A stretch of DNA of 64,000 nt, from assembly GCF_002878395.1 (NCBI RefSeq), contig NC_061112.1, positions 41,844,010 through 41,908,009 of the forward strand. The letters run 5' to 3'. This stretch comes from Capsicum annuum. Lineage: Eukaryota; Streptophyta; Magnoliopsida; Solanales; Solanaceae. Numbering within the stretch: position 1 is the stretch's first letter; every line of letters starts with the position of its first letter. Below the pieces are notes generated by a model. The model was given only the letters and a program-made list of their open reading frames with translations. It searched no databases and was not told the DNA's origin. This document shows positions 23,149-33,449 of this stretch, piece after piece. The translations under genes were made by a program, and so were the position numbers.

Positions 23149-24914
23149 AACTTCAAGAAAAATCAAATCAAAGCAATCAGAAAAAAGGTAACAGAACAAA
23201 ATATGTCGAATGGTAACTACATCAAATCAATTAAAATAATGTAAATTAACTCCACATGATTTCTAAACAATAGTTTAATAAACTAATCATGAATCAACAG
23301 AATCTTACATAGTGGGCTTTGTTGCCTAAGATCTCCCCCAACCATTATTATTAGGCTAAATAAAGAGTAATTCTTGAAAAATCATAGTAGAAAATCTAAT
23401 AGCACATGCCTTTGAAGATTGAATAGTTTTAGCTTCAAGTCCTTCAGATGCAGCTTGAGGAATCCTTGTAGAATATTCGCATCTACTAAATGACCATCTA
23501 TCATATGAACACTCCAAATTTCATTTTCATCTAATCTCTCTTCAGATAAAGGATCAAACATGACAAAATATGTAGACTTACTAATACTCTGTAGGTATAT
23601 ATTGGTTTGCTTGTTAGTGGTATTTACATTTTATAAAAAAATAAAAACTCTCACACAGAAGTGAAGTAGGGTATCTCCCAAAATTCTCTAAATCAAAATT
23701 TTAATTTTTAGATCGATAGCTTAATCCAACAATAGTGTAAGCCCACCTCTTGTCCTCTATTCAGTGTTTATATCAGTTTATATTCTTCTCTAAAATATAT
23801 ATTGTAATGAAATATTAAAAGACCCTCGTAAAAGGAAAAAAATTATTCCTATGAAGTCATCCACTCTAAAGTGGATCTCCAGAGTATGACACACTATACT
23901 TTCATAACGAATAAGCAGAATCAAATGCAGTTTCATATACTGCTAGCAAGTGAAAAAATGACAGCAAAACATATAAAATGTACTTTAACACATTAATGAT
24001 TTAGAAATTACCTTCAAATCTAGATGAATAACAGGTAGATACATTTTGATCAATTCGAAACTTGTGAAAAAAACTACTAACTTGAAAATGTTGATTCTAA
24101 TGTCATAATTAAGATATGATTGTTGTTATTAAAATATCTTCTTCTCTTTGTTCTGACTAAAGCTCTTGTGCACTTTAGCACAGAAGAAGTAGAAGCATCA
24201 CACATTCTCTTCTTCTTTCTCTTTCTCTAGTTTTGTTTGGCTAAAGCTCTTACACAATCCGACAGTGAAGTAGTAGAACATTATTAGCTTAGCCATTTAG
24301 TACTACTTTATTTTTTAAAAGAATGATAAAAAATAGTAGATTATGAGTGGTATTGACTAACAAGACCACTATTTCAGCAAAAGAAAAGAAAAAGGATTAG
24401 ATTTGGTGATTAACGATACACATGCGCCTAAATGATTTAATTTTCTTTAGTTGTGTATTCATTATTGTTACGCTGGTGGAAGGTGGCAGGTATTCCATCG
24501 AATTAGTTGAGGTGCACCAAATATATTCGAGCATCTCAGTAACAGATATGATCAGAAAAATCAGAAGGTTTCAGGGAGAAATGTAAGAAGACTTACTTGG
24601 AATTGTTGGAGGCAACTCAGTAGCAGTTGCTCTGATTGATTGAATGGTGCGGGAACCAGTTTATCAGTTGGTTTAATTGTTTATATCATCTAAAGAGAAA
24701 TGTTTGCATTTCAAGCATAGTAAAACACAATTAAAAGACTGGTTTACTGTAAGGGCGAAGATTGCACGATTGAGACAATATCTCCGAAGATGGCCGATTG
24801 TAATTTGACAGAGTTAGAATTGTGTTGAAGGCCTACACATGATGCCTAAACAGATTTCACAAAAAGTCAAAAGCTTCCATTAATAAATAAACTTGATAAA
24901 AATCATAAGGAAAA
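23149..24914. other. Non-coding stretch
   Basis: No coding domain or element end was recognised. At 24,155-24,285 a word resembling CTAAAGCTCTTGTGCAC followed by GAAGTAGTAGAA occurs twice, suggesting an old small tandem duplication. Confidence 0.4.
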
Positions 24915-24999
24915 ACACATATGTGGCACGCCGGAAGGGCTCGTGTAGCTACAATAGGATTTGAAAAAGGAATTGATCGTGACTTTGAACCTGTTCTTT
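24915..24999 (+). pseudogene. psbC: Nuclear copy of the 3' part of plastid psbC (CP43)
   Basis: About 85 bases encode Trp-His-Ala-Gly-Arg-Ala-Arg, then [14 protein letters not shown]. This is the lumen-to-stroma C-terminal end of the photosystem II core antenna protein CP43, a plastid-encoded protein. The match stops abruptly before the last few residues, and the upstream sequence also diverges, so this is a small inserted fragment. The differences in the middle (Val-Ala-Thr-Ile in place of an Ala run) fit C-to-T and G-to-A decay. It could have come directly from the plastid or by way of mitochondrial DNA that carried plastid sequence, since a mitochondrial rRNA gene copy lies 270 bp away. 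Confidence 0.7.
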
Positions 25000-25270
25000 T
25001 TGAGAGTTCACTTGAAATAAGAAACTGGAAGATATTAATTAGTTAATCACCAATACAGTCAAACACTAAGTTGTGCAGACTCTTCACTTTCGATGTTGGA
25101 CCAGTTGACACTTTTGAAGAGTTCGAACAACATAGGTCGAACAACCTACATTTGAGGACAAAGTACCCCTTAAAAACGAAGAAAAGTAAAATAACAAAAG
25201 ATTTAAGCAAAGAATCTCGAAAAAACAAGGACGCTTTGACATCATAATCTTTTTTGATTGCATTTTTTCA

Positions 25271-25385
25271 CCGGGCTTGGACCATGTCTCCCGAACAATC
25301 TCAGTACCTATGGCGCAAGACAATTTCACATATCGAGGTCGGAATGGGATCGGGTGTTTTCACGTCTTACAGTAGTGCCCAGTTT
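25271..25385 (-). pseudogene. rrn5: Nuclear copy of mitochondrial 5S rRNA (rrn5)
   Basis: On the minus strand the segment starts AAACTGGGCACTACTGTAAG, continues with GTGAAAACACCCGATCCCA and TTCCGACCTCGATATGTG, and ends GGAGACATGGTCCAAGCCCG. This is the sequence order of plant mitochondrial 5S rRNA over nearly its whole length of about 118 nt, with a few substitutions. The terminal helix ends (CTGGGC and GCCCGG) are still nearly complementary. In the nucleus it would be a transferred, unexpressed copy. Confidence 0.8.
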
Positions 25386-25698
25386 ATCTTGATTTTCGAT
25401 TGATGAACAAGAAGGAAAATGGAACAATTGAATTTTGGACTCGCCCCCGGATACGTGTCCTTTGGACCCTTCGCCCGCCCGCCATACTAACAAAAATGTT
25501 AAAGAAAATCAACAATTATTATATTCACTCACAAAATCAGGTTGGAGCAGATGCCACAACAAAGAGTAATCCATTCCTACAAATCAAATAAAATGGTAAC
25601 ATAAATTTAACTATTAATTTTCCTAAAATTAAGAGTTAATAGCGAGAATGAAAGAAAAATTGCACACATGCAACTACAAGGGCTCGATTTATACCAGG

Positions 25699-25699
<1 letters not shown>
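25386..25699. other. Non-coding stretch beside the organelle fragments
   Basis: The GC-richer part at 25,440-25,490 (GGACCCTTCGCCCGCCCGCC) stands out from its surroundings and may be more organelle DNA, but I could not match it to a gene. Confidence 0.3.

Positions 25700-25732
<33 letters not shown>
25700..25732. repeat. (AT)n microsatellite
   Basis: About 16 uninterrupted AT units. Confidence 0.95.
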
Positions 25733-25735
<3 letters not shown>

Positions 25736-25860
25736 ACCACCAAAAGTTTTATTTTTTTCTTATTTAAAATCTTTCCTTGTGTTTTAAAGTCAAATCTTTA
25801 CAAAATCATTAATTGCATTTTTATCGCGTATTTAAAACTTTCAAAAATTTGGTACTTCTT

Positions 25861-26170
25861 AAATTTTTATTGTTCTAATGCTTTTATATTTATTTCTACA
25901 CTTTTCAAAATTTCTTAAAATCAAATTTAGTTGATTTAAAATTCTTAAACTAATGAAAAAAGTATTAGTTGTCATTAATTATGTTGTCTTCTAATAAGTA
26001 AATGTTTTAGCATAAATATATTTAATTAATTTTCAACTAAATTTTTATTATTCTAACGCTTTTATATTTATTTCTACACTTTTCAAATTTTCTTAAAATC
26101 AAATTTAGTTGATTTAGAGTTTTTAAACTAATGAAAGATTTTACCATAAATATATTTAATTAATTTTTAA
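25861..26170. repeat. Tandem duplication, 178-bp period, second copy shorter
   Basis: AAATTTTTATTGTTCTAATG at 25,861 recurs with two changes at 26,039. Both copies continue with TTTATATTTATTTCTACACT and ATCAAATTTAGTTGATTTA; the second lacks about 45 bp before the shared ATAAATATATTTAATTAATT. Confidence 0.85.
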
Positions 26171-27400
26171 CTCTTAAATATTCGAAAATATAGTGAAAAG
26201 ACGATTTTATCTAAAACAAAGACTTCTAATGAAGGACAAAAAATTCAAATAATATTTCTAAAGCCTTTCATACCTTTAATATATTATAGATATAGATATT
26301 GATTATAGGTATAGACTAGTGAACAAGTTTGCCTTTGAGCGATTGTATAAATACTCCAAAGTATGAAATACATATTTTATTTATCATTTTATTAATTAAA
26401 GCTTTTTATCCAGAAGACTTGGATTTTGAATGTCCACAAAATTTTGATTGTATTCATCTCTAGTAATTAATTATCACACGCTAAAATTCTAAAAAAAAGT
26501 ACATAGTCCTCACTAAGTCATAAAACTGCTTATAATAGTTACAGAGCTACCAACAATAGATAATAATAAATATTCTTATAAAATAAAAAAAATGAAGAAA
26601 ATATATACATTTCTTTTCCAGTAAATGCTTCACAATTATTTTTGTAGGTTCTTAACTGCTCTAAATTATATTTTAATACCGCTACAAATATATAAAGCCA
26701 ACAATAAAAAATATAGAATACATCTACTTCTCACTTTAAAAAAAAAAATGAACTACAAATATGTAATGACAGAGAGAGAATGATATGAAGAAGAAATAAT
26801 TTCCAAGAAACAGAAAGGACCAAGGACAATATAATTAGTAATTGATGTTACTTAAGATGGAGTATTTAAAATAGCACTAAAGATTTTAATGTGTCAATAA
26901 TTAATTAGCCTTAACTTATGATTTTATTTACTGAACTTTAAGTTATTAACTCTTATTTCTTTCTTTCAAAAAATAACAAAAGTAAATTGAATTGAACACA
27001 AATGTTATATATTCACATAAGTTAAACAAAAATCATAGCCAAGAAAAATAATGAGATAACTTTCATTTAACTGAAGATTTAAATTTTTAAATCTTGCAAA
27101 TAAATGAACAAATTAAACTCCGTTTTCGGCAGTAAATAATTCAATACTAAATCCCAATAATTATTTGAAATAAAATAGTCAATTAAAGAGAATTTTGAAA
27201 GGGTTCAATCATTGAAAATTGAAAAAAAAAATGGCTTACTTTTTCTCTCATATTATGAGACACAATTGAAATTTTAAGACTCAAACTTTCAAATTTTGAC
27301 CATGAATTCATATATAGAAGCTTTATATTTTTTTAAAAAATAAAATTTACAAAAAAAACATCATACACAGTGATATCTCATAAGTGAGGCCTGAAAGGAA
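26171..27400. other. AT-rich non-coding stretch
   Basis: No coding domain, hairpin terminus or RNA gene is recognised. Confidence 0.5.
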
Positions 27401-27500
27401 AGGACGTGATCTTATAAATACCTCGTGGAGGTAGATATATTGTTTATAAAAGATCCTACCGCTACCTCGTAGAGGATAGAGTACACTATACAAAGCTTAT
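27401..27500 (-). mobile_element. Possible SINE fragment
   Basis: TACCTCGTGGAGGTAGA followed by TTGTTTATAAAAGATCCT resembles the central part of the TS-type SINE in minus orientation, and a second, similar word (TACCTCGTAGAGGATAGAGT) follows. No tail or target duplication is seen. Confidence 0.3.
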
Positions 27501-27810
27501 AATATATTTAAACACTACGTAAAAATAATATAAGTCACAATAATTAACAAATAAAATATTTAAAAGTCATATAGTAAAATTCTGATTAAAGAGAAACCTG
27601 ATCGTCTCTCGAAATTTCTGATTGAAGCGAAAAAAGAATAAACGAGGAAAAAGCATAAGAAATATTATAAACTATCCATCATTAGTTCTCCACTTTAATT
27701 AGAATAAAAAAAATCTAACCACATTAAATATAAAATTAAACAAAATTGAGTAGACAATTATCCTTCTTTGCAAGTTTAAACAACAATGCACATTAATAAA
27801 AAAAATAAGT

Positions 27811-27892
27811 AAAGAATCCTAAAGTATGACTTACACTTCTAAGTCATAAGCAAAGAATCCTAAATTATGACTTACACTTCTAAGTCATAAGC
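27811..27892. repeat. Two 41-bp direct repeats, each containing a palindrome
   Basis: AAAGAATCCTAAAGTATGAC starts at 27,811 and recurs at 27,852. Each copy holds TATGACTTA, a 6-nt CACTTC loop and TAAGTCATA, a perfect 9-bp stem. The copies differ mainly at one base just before the stem. Confidence 0.85.
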
Positions 27893-28483
27893 TTAAGCCT
27901 ATCCAAAACACAAGGCAATGAAAACAACATTTCTCAAAAAATTTCCCTCCTTCTACATTTCCTTTGCTTACTTCTATTTCCTTTACTTTTTATTTTTAAA
28001 GAAGTTGAAAAATAAGAACATAAAGGCAAAACAAAATATAAAGAAAAGAAAACATTATAACATTAGCTATTTGATATCATGAATTCATGATAAAAATTTA
28101 AGGATGTCTTCGTCTACATGCCATGAGGATCATCACGCTACTTACTTACATGATATATTTTTAAAGCACCAAGTTCCTTAGAAGCTTTTCTCATTTCTTC
28201 TTTCTCTATTCTCACTTGCAATACCAATATCGAGAAAAATCTCTCTCTATTTATAAAAGGATTATTAGAGGCTGTTGATATGACATACCTCAATGATCAG
28301 GATTGTGATTGATCTTTTTTCCTATTTTTTTTTGAGCTTTTTCTCATTTTAATTGCTTTCTTATAATTTTCTTAATAATTTCATTAATTGTATTTACTGT
28401 TATAAAAATCCATTAATTGTGTTTATATTAACATTAAAAAAATTCATCGATCTTCCTCCTTCTCCCTCACAAACTACATTTGG

Positions 28484-28575
28484 GGTTTTGATGGAGGGTA
28501 TAGTGGTGGACGAGGTGGTAGAGGCGGAGGTGGAAGGTTTAGTTCTGATCTTTTATCTTACAATGCAAAATTGAC
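28484..28575 (+). pseudogene. Fragment encoding a Gly/Arg-rich (RGG-type) stretch
   Basis: In one frame the bases encode Gly-Phe-Asp-Gly-Gly-Tyr-Ser-Gly-Gly-Arg-Gly-Gly-Arg followed by further Gly and then Arg-Phe-Ser-Ser-Asp. RGG stretches bind RNA and occur at the ends of DEAD-box helicases and other RNA-binding proteins. The source gene is unknown; the DEAD-box fragment at 31.3 kb is a possible but unproven partner. The sequence around it is non-coding. Confidence 0.45.
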
Positions 28576-28897
28576 ATCTTTTACGTTGTATTTAATTGAT
28601 CCTTTTCATTTTTTCCTGTGGATTCTTATATCATAATTATGTGTTATTTTGCAGACATCTTAAACAGCTCATTAGCAGGTTAATTTATTGCTTAAAAGTT
28701 ATTCTACGAAGGTGAAATGGTGAAGTGATAAAATCTTTTGGCTCGAGCATCCAGAAGATCTCAAATTGTGTACGATGTTGGACATCACATATGAAAAAGT
28801 TAGGAGGAGAGGTTTAACTTGGTTTCACTTAATTTTAATTCAAATGCGGAACTATTATAGAATTACAAATTTTATTATGTCAAATTTGTTTTGGCAG

Positions 28898-28972
28898 GGT
28901 TAAAGATTATCTTCACCAATGGATCACAGGACCCCTGGTGTCATGCGTCCGAACAGACTTCTTCCCCAAATA
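28898..28972 (+). pseudogene. Captured exon of a serine peptidase S28-like gene
   Basis: A 75-nt exon is bounded by an acceptor (TTGGCAG, AG at 28,896) and a donor (GTAAGT at 28,973). It encodes Ile-Phe-Thr-Asn-Gly-Ser-Gln-Asp-Pro-Trp and then His-Ala-Ser-Glu-Gln-Thr-Ser-Ser-Pro-Asn. The Asn-Gly-x-x-Asp-Pro-Trp motif surrounds the catalytic Asp of the S28 family (prolylcarboxypeptidase-like, including plant EDA2-type proteases). The adjoining exon with the catalytic His is not found downstream, so only this piece was captured. Confidence 0.55.
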
Positions 28973-29061
28973 GTAAGTTTTAGACTGCTATAATAGTTAT
29001 ATTTCATGCCTGTCATGTTTAACTAGACTGGTAGAGTGTTATATTTCAGGACAGATGCATG

Positions 29062-29178
29062 GTCTTATGTTGCTACTGAATCTTCAAAAATGCCGACCAA
29101 TGCGTGTTGGATCCTCCAAAAGTAGTACATTTTTGAAGGATCCGACACCGTGCAACAGCATATTTAGAGAGTCCATAT
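29062..29178. mobile_element. Foldback MITE
   Basis: An imperfect palindrome is centred near 29,128: GTTGGATCCTCCAAAAGTAG is mirrored by TTTTTGAAGGATCCGACA, with outer arms TATGTTGCTACTGAATCTTC and GCATATTTAGAGAGTCCATA. I recall this kind of short inverted repeat as common in Solanaceae introns. Confidence 0.6.
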
Positions 29179-30059
29179 TTACTCCAATTTTACACTGTTT
29201 GTACAATTCCAAGCTAGGATAAAAGGAAGGTATAAGTGGTAGATTAATTTCATGATTGAGATTAAGAAATTATTGTGGTTGTGTTTTTTTTTGTTGCTTA
29301 AAGGGGAGGATATAGATGAAGTTAATAATTCATTTATCCAAATCTTTATATGAATGATGTATTATGTTTGTAGTCATAAAATATGGTCAATGGAGAATCG
29401 CTCTTTCGACTTATTAGACAATAGTATATTGGTGAGAAATATGAAATGGAATATAAGAGGATACCTCTATGTATTTCTAGGTTGATTATTCATTAAATCC
29501 TATAAAATAGGAGCTGTGATGGCAATTATAAAACTCAGTTTGAGTAGTGATTTTGGAAGTTGAATGAAGTTCGTTAAACTGTCTCAAGGGAAAAGGATTT
29601 TTTTTAATGATCGAGAAATTTGTTAGGATCAACCGTGAATTTTGGTACTCGGTGAAAATATGTCTTGCACCTTTACCTTTCTCTACTTAAATACCATGCT
29701 TATTTCACATGGTGTGGGCTTGAACTTGTGACCTAAGCCACTAGTTCCTCAACCTTTTGCCACTTGAAAGCCCTAGGGTCGTCAAGTTTGCAAATGGAGA
29801 GGTTGATGATAAAGTCTTATTAGATTAGATGAGAGTTTCATATAAACTATTTTATTCAGGACTGAAAATTTTTATACTCGAAGTTAGAGTACTTATTTGC
29901 CTGAGGCCAAGTTTGAGTGTTTGTTAAGGTATTAATATGAAATACCTTGTAAAAAAGAGAATCTAAATCATTAGTAGCTCCATTACTGTGGCATAACAAA
30001 AGAGACTCTGAAGAGGATAAAGAATAATGATGTGTCTTGTAATTTGAAAGTGTAGGAAT

Positions 30060-30665
30060 GAGAGGTTGCTAGATTCCTACTCCTTGCTGCATAAATATTG
30101 GAAAGGTAAGAAGGATGACACTTCCTCAGTCAAATCGTGCTACTCACTTCAATGCTCTCTAGCATACTAAGCTTAAATCCCTCTTGTCCATGGAGAGAAA
30201 TATGTAAAATCTATTTCTCCTACAAGATTCAACTTTTCATTTGGTTGGCAAGAAAAAATGAATGCCTAGCTCAAAGCAAGTTACAGATGATAGGAAAGAC
30301 TGTCTGCAGTAGATGCCTTTTTTCCTTCATTGTAAGTTCACGTCTGAGTTATTGGACCTCTTCTTCATTATGCTAGGAATCAAGTGGGTCATGCCAAGAT
30401 ATGTCTTAGGTTTTCTTTGAGGTTGGATTGTGGAGAAAGAGTAGCTTTGACTTAAAACTATGGAATGATATCCCTACTGTAATTTGGTGAATCATATGGT
30501 AAGAAAAGACCTAGGGGTTTCAAAGACAAAATGAAAAATATAATTAGTCTCAAGTTTCTTTACATTTCTTTGCTTTTCTTTTTGGAGTAATACGGTAAAT
30601 ATATACGATACACAGGATGTAGAGGCCTTGCTCGATTTTATTCGTTCTCTTCAAAGTTAGTAAGG
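30060..30665 (+). pseudogene. RT zinc-binding region remnant (LINE-derived)
   Basis: Pieces of the zinc-binding region that follows reverse transcriptase in plant LINEs appear in changing frames. They include Trp-Leu-Ala-Arg-Lys-Asn-Glu-Cys-Leu-Ala and Lys-Thr-Val-Cys-Ser-Arg-Cys-Leu-Phe at 30,243-30,320, then Leu-Leu-Asp-Leu-Phe-Phe and Trp-Val-Met-Pro-Arg-Tyr-Val-Leu near 30,350-30,410. Further on, an Ile-Trp and Thr-Gln-Asp-Val-Glu-containing tail follows. No catalytic RT motifs are present. It lies in the same orientation as the captured gene fragments. Confidence 0.5.
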
Positions 30666-31339
30666 CTTGTTTTTTGTAATTGCTTCTAATCACCAACATT
30701 CTCTTGATGCTGGTTTTCATTTATAAAGTTTCCATCATAAAAAAAATATAAGCTACAGTTGACCACATTTCTCCTCTAAGATTTATTTTTGTGAGACAAG
30801 CATCACGTGTAACTATTCATAAAATAGCATAAAATAGTACTATCAGATATTTAAAAGAAAATTCAAATATGAAATATCTCAGAGTATACAAAGAGAACTA
30901 TTTAAGGTTTGAAGTGTTCACAGGGTGTTTGTCTAAGGATTGAAGTGTATAAGAGGCGATTGCCTTACTGATCAATGTGTTATACATTTTACTCCCTATG
31001 GTCACCTCTGATTGCTGAAGGCTGCTTGCCTTGAGGCTTGCTCTTGCAAGTTTCAGTTTGCCTTTCTAGACTTTGAGGACAACTTACCACTTATTGTGGG
31101 CACACGAGTAGGAGGAAATCAGGAACATTCATTTTGGCATTAAAAATTTTCTCTTGCTTGTTAATGGGGAATAATATATCCTTTCAATTCAGTCCTTCTG
31201 AAGTACGCCTTCGGTTGCTTCTTAAAAAAAGTGAAAAGGTGGGGATGCAGACACTTGTAAAGATGATCCTCAGATGAATAAAGAGATGAAGAAGGATATT
31301 GCTGCTTTACTAGTAGAAGAGAATGGTAGATCAGGATGT

Positions 31340-31690
31340 TGCTATGTTTTGTGCACGTTGTGATATCACCGTTGAAGAAAGTGACGTCCCTAGGACAATT
31401 CAGATGTTACATGAGGCAAACTTTTCTGGTATTACTTTTGGAGAACCTAAATGTATTGATAAATTTGGCTAAATGTTTTAAAATTTGTCTTATTGAATTA
31501 ATGTAATAGATTATTGCCTCGAGGTCATTTCAAGACTAGGATTCGTTGAGTCAACACCTATCCAGTCACAAGAATGGCCAATGGCTGTAAAGGGCAGAGA
31601 CTTGATAGCGATTGCCGAAGCCGATTCTGGGAAGACTTTGGCATATTTATTGCCAACTTTGGTTCATGTTAGCGCACAACCCTGATTGGG
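31340..31690 (+). pseudogene. Captured fragment of a DEAD-box RNA helicase gene (DBP2/DDX5-like)
   Basis: The first exon piece (about 31,345-31,430) encodes Asp-Ile-Thr-Val-Glu-Glu-Ser-Asp-Val-Pro, the conserved lead-in to the helicase core. After an intron-like gap with AG at 31,508, the second exon encodes the Q motif region (Gly-Phe-Val-Glu-Ser-Thr-Pro-Ile-Gln) and motif I at 31,614-31,637 (Ala-Glu-Ala-Asp-Ser-Gly-Lys-Thr), then Leu-Ala-Tyr-Leu-Leu-Pro. Motif I has Ala-Asp where Thr-Gly is usual; the Lys-Thr pair for ATP binding is kept. A TGA at 31,683 replaces an Arg codon (CGA). Motif II (DEAD) and all later motifs are absent, so it cannot make a working helicase. Confidence 0.75.
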
Positions 31691-32629
31691 TTAGTATCAC
31701 TTTTCCTCTTTGTTTTTATTGCCACTAATACTAAGATTTAAACGGTGTGTCTCTTAAAAATAGCTAACATAATGACCCCTATTGTTGACTTATACTCTCT
31801 CCTAAACTAATGTTTAGGATTAAACTCAGAATCAGGTACCTTTGATTGGCGATTTGGACAAAGTCGGCAGCATTTCACAAAGATTTTAATTTTTCAAAAG
31901 TGATTTTGTTAAGGTTCTGATAAGGAATATAGTGAGACATTTTTTGCCTTTCTAAAATACTTGTGTACTCTCCTCTCAGAATGATGGAAATTTTCTGATG
32001 GTGAAAGTGTAAAATTATTATGAAGTGACTTTGGTCCTTGCTCTGTCATCTACAATAATGCAATTTCCAAGATTCTTGAGCAAGGATGTGTTGTTGTTGG
32101 ACAATTTGAAGATATTTTAAGTGTTTTATAACATAAGTGTGATATTTTAACTCCTAATTCGTTGCTTTACTTGTGCTGCATCAATATGCCAATTTTCTGA
32201 TAAATGTAGGACACAAGCATGTTGAAGATTTGATAATATAAAAATACTAATATGATCATGAATATAGAGTTCTTCTCCTAGCAGACGTAATGGCATTATT
32301 TTTGTCAAATTATGAACTTCTTAAGTTTTTCCAATATACCAAAAGAATGGCTATGGATTTATTTATAAAGTTTCTTCATGTTTTTTCCAATATCTATAGA
32401 GTTTCTTCATTTTTTTGTTGATATCTTTCATGGTGTCTCTTTATGAATTTCTTTTTACTAATATGAAGAGGAATTGAATTTTGGTTTATGGTTTAGATCC
32501 TGCAGATTTCAGAAGCAACACTGAGTTAATGTGGCTCTGCCTTAATGCATATTTTCTCCTATGCGAATGCAATAATTAAAATTGACAAATCAAATAAGGC
32601 TACCGGAATGAGTTGGATTCAAAACTATT

Positions 32630-33260
32630 CGTGTGTGTTATCCCCGAGATTTATCTAAAGAAGTTGGTTGTTGGTGGATTTGATGTTGTTTATGAGATCA
32701 GGAAGTAGTTCAGGTATGCGAAAATGAATTTAACTCATTGTCTTGAATTTACAAATGTGTGAACTTTATATGGCTTATGCTGATTACAAATGACTTGATG
32801 AATTTGAGGATTTGACAGAGCGGCTACTATTAAGCAAACTTCTCAAAGTTATCTCGACTGTTTTTCGTCTTCAATCTATTGTATAATTTAAGCTATAGGT
32901 GATTTGATTTTTGCATGTTGCTTTTAGATATGGTGAAGGAACAAACTGGATGCTATAAAATAAGGTACCATGCTAATGACTTGGATAATGAACCGATAGA
33001 ATTTGATTTCACTCCTCCATTCAAGTACGTAAATATGTGATTGATTATGTAAAACTTCACCTTTTGACTAGCATTACTTAATGTTTGGAGTCTCTTTTGT
33101 TTGATTGCAGAAAGAGCAATATCTTGTCGGAGTTGGAGAAAGGGGCTAAGTTTAGTATACCTAGAGATCATTTCAGTCAAGATGCTAATAAATATTTACT
33201 ATACGCATGTGATGAATTTAATGTATATGTCTATCATATGTTCATATATTTAATTACAAC
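32630..33260 (+). pseudogene. Captured fragment of a cytosolic-type lysyl-tRNA synthetase gene
   Basis: Exon pieces follow in gene order. 32,630-32,715 encodes [12 protein letters not shown] and Val-Tyr-Glu-Ile-Arg-Lys, a stop, then Phe. The next piece reads Asn-Leu-Thr-His-Cys-Leu-Glu-Phe-Thr, around motif 2 of class II synthetases, where Arg-Phe-Arg-Asn-Glu is degraded. 32,928-33,024 encodes Met-Val-Lys-Glu and [12 protein letters not shown] with donor GTACGT. After an intron with acceptor TTGCAG, 33,111 onward encodes Leu-Glu-Lys and Ala-Asn-Lys-Tyr-Leu. The splice phase across the last intron is consistent (Phe-Lys-Lys). Stops and the lack of motifs 1 and 3 make it non-functional. Confidence 0.7.
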
Positions 33261-33421
33261 ATCCACAAAAACAAGGTGAGTTATATTCTTAACAGCTTAC
33301 TTAAACTAATAATTTTTAAATACTATTATTGTAAAACTCTAAAAAAATTTACTTAACTTCTCAAAATGGTAAATAATTTATAAGATAATTTTTAAATAGT
33401 TTTACTAATATTTTTAAATAA

Positions 33422-33449
33422 CCGCGCGAAGCGCGGATAATTTTTCTAG
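33422..33449 (+). mobile_element. Helitron 3' terminus: hairpin plus CTAG
   Basis: Stem CCGCGC, loop GAA, stem GCGCGG (33,422-33,436), nine bases ATAATTTTT, then CTAG at 33,446-33,449 followed by T. Stem pairing is perfect. This is the end recognised by the Helitron transposase, which inserts between A and T. Confidence 0.75.

Larger units (their letters stand above)
28230..33449 (+). mobile_element. Probable Helitron carrying host gene fragments (5' end not fixed)
   Basis: The 3' end at 33,449 has all the marks of a Helitron: a hairpin, nine bases, CTAG and a following T. Upstream, within 5 kb, lie pieces of at least three unrelated host genes plus a LINE piece and a MITE. All gene pieces are on the plus strand and several keep exon-intron borders. 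This is the usual outcome of Helitron gene capture. No replicase/helicase (RepHel) gene is seen, so the element would be non-autonomous. The 5' TC end is not identified; 28,230 is only a working limit just before the first gene piece. Confidence 0.45.

Noticed and set aside
24155..24285. Possible small inverted or tandem element
   Set aside because: Two similar words are present but the match is short and pyrimidine-rich; it is mentioned only as a weak duplication.
31340..33260. Functional helicase or tRNA synthetase gene
   Set aside because: Only a few exons of each are present, with stops and missing catalytic motifs, so they are fragments.
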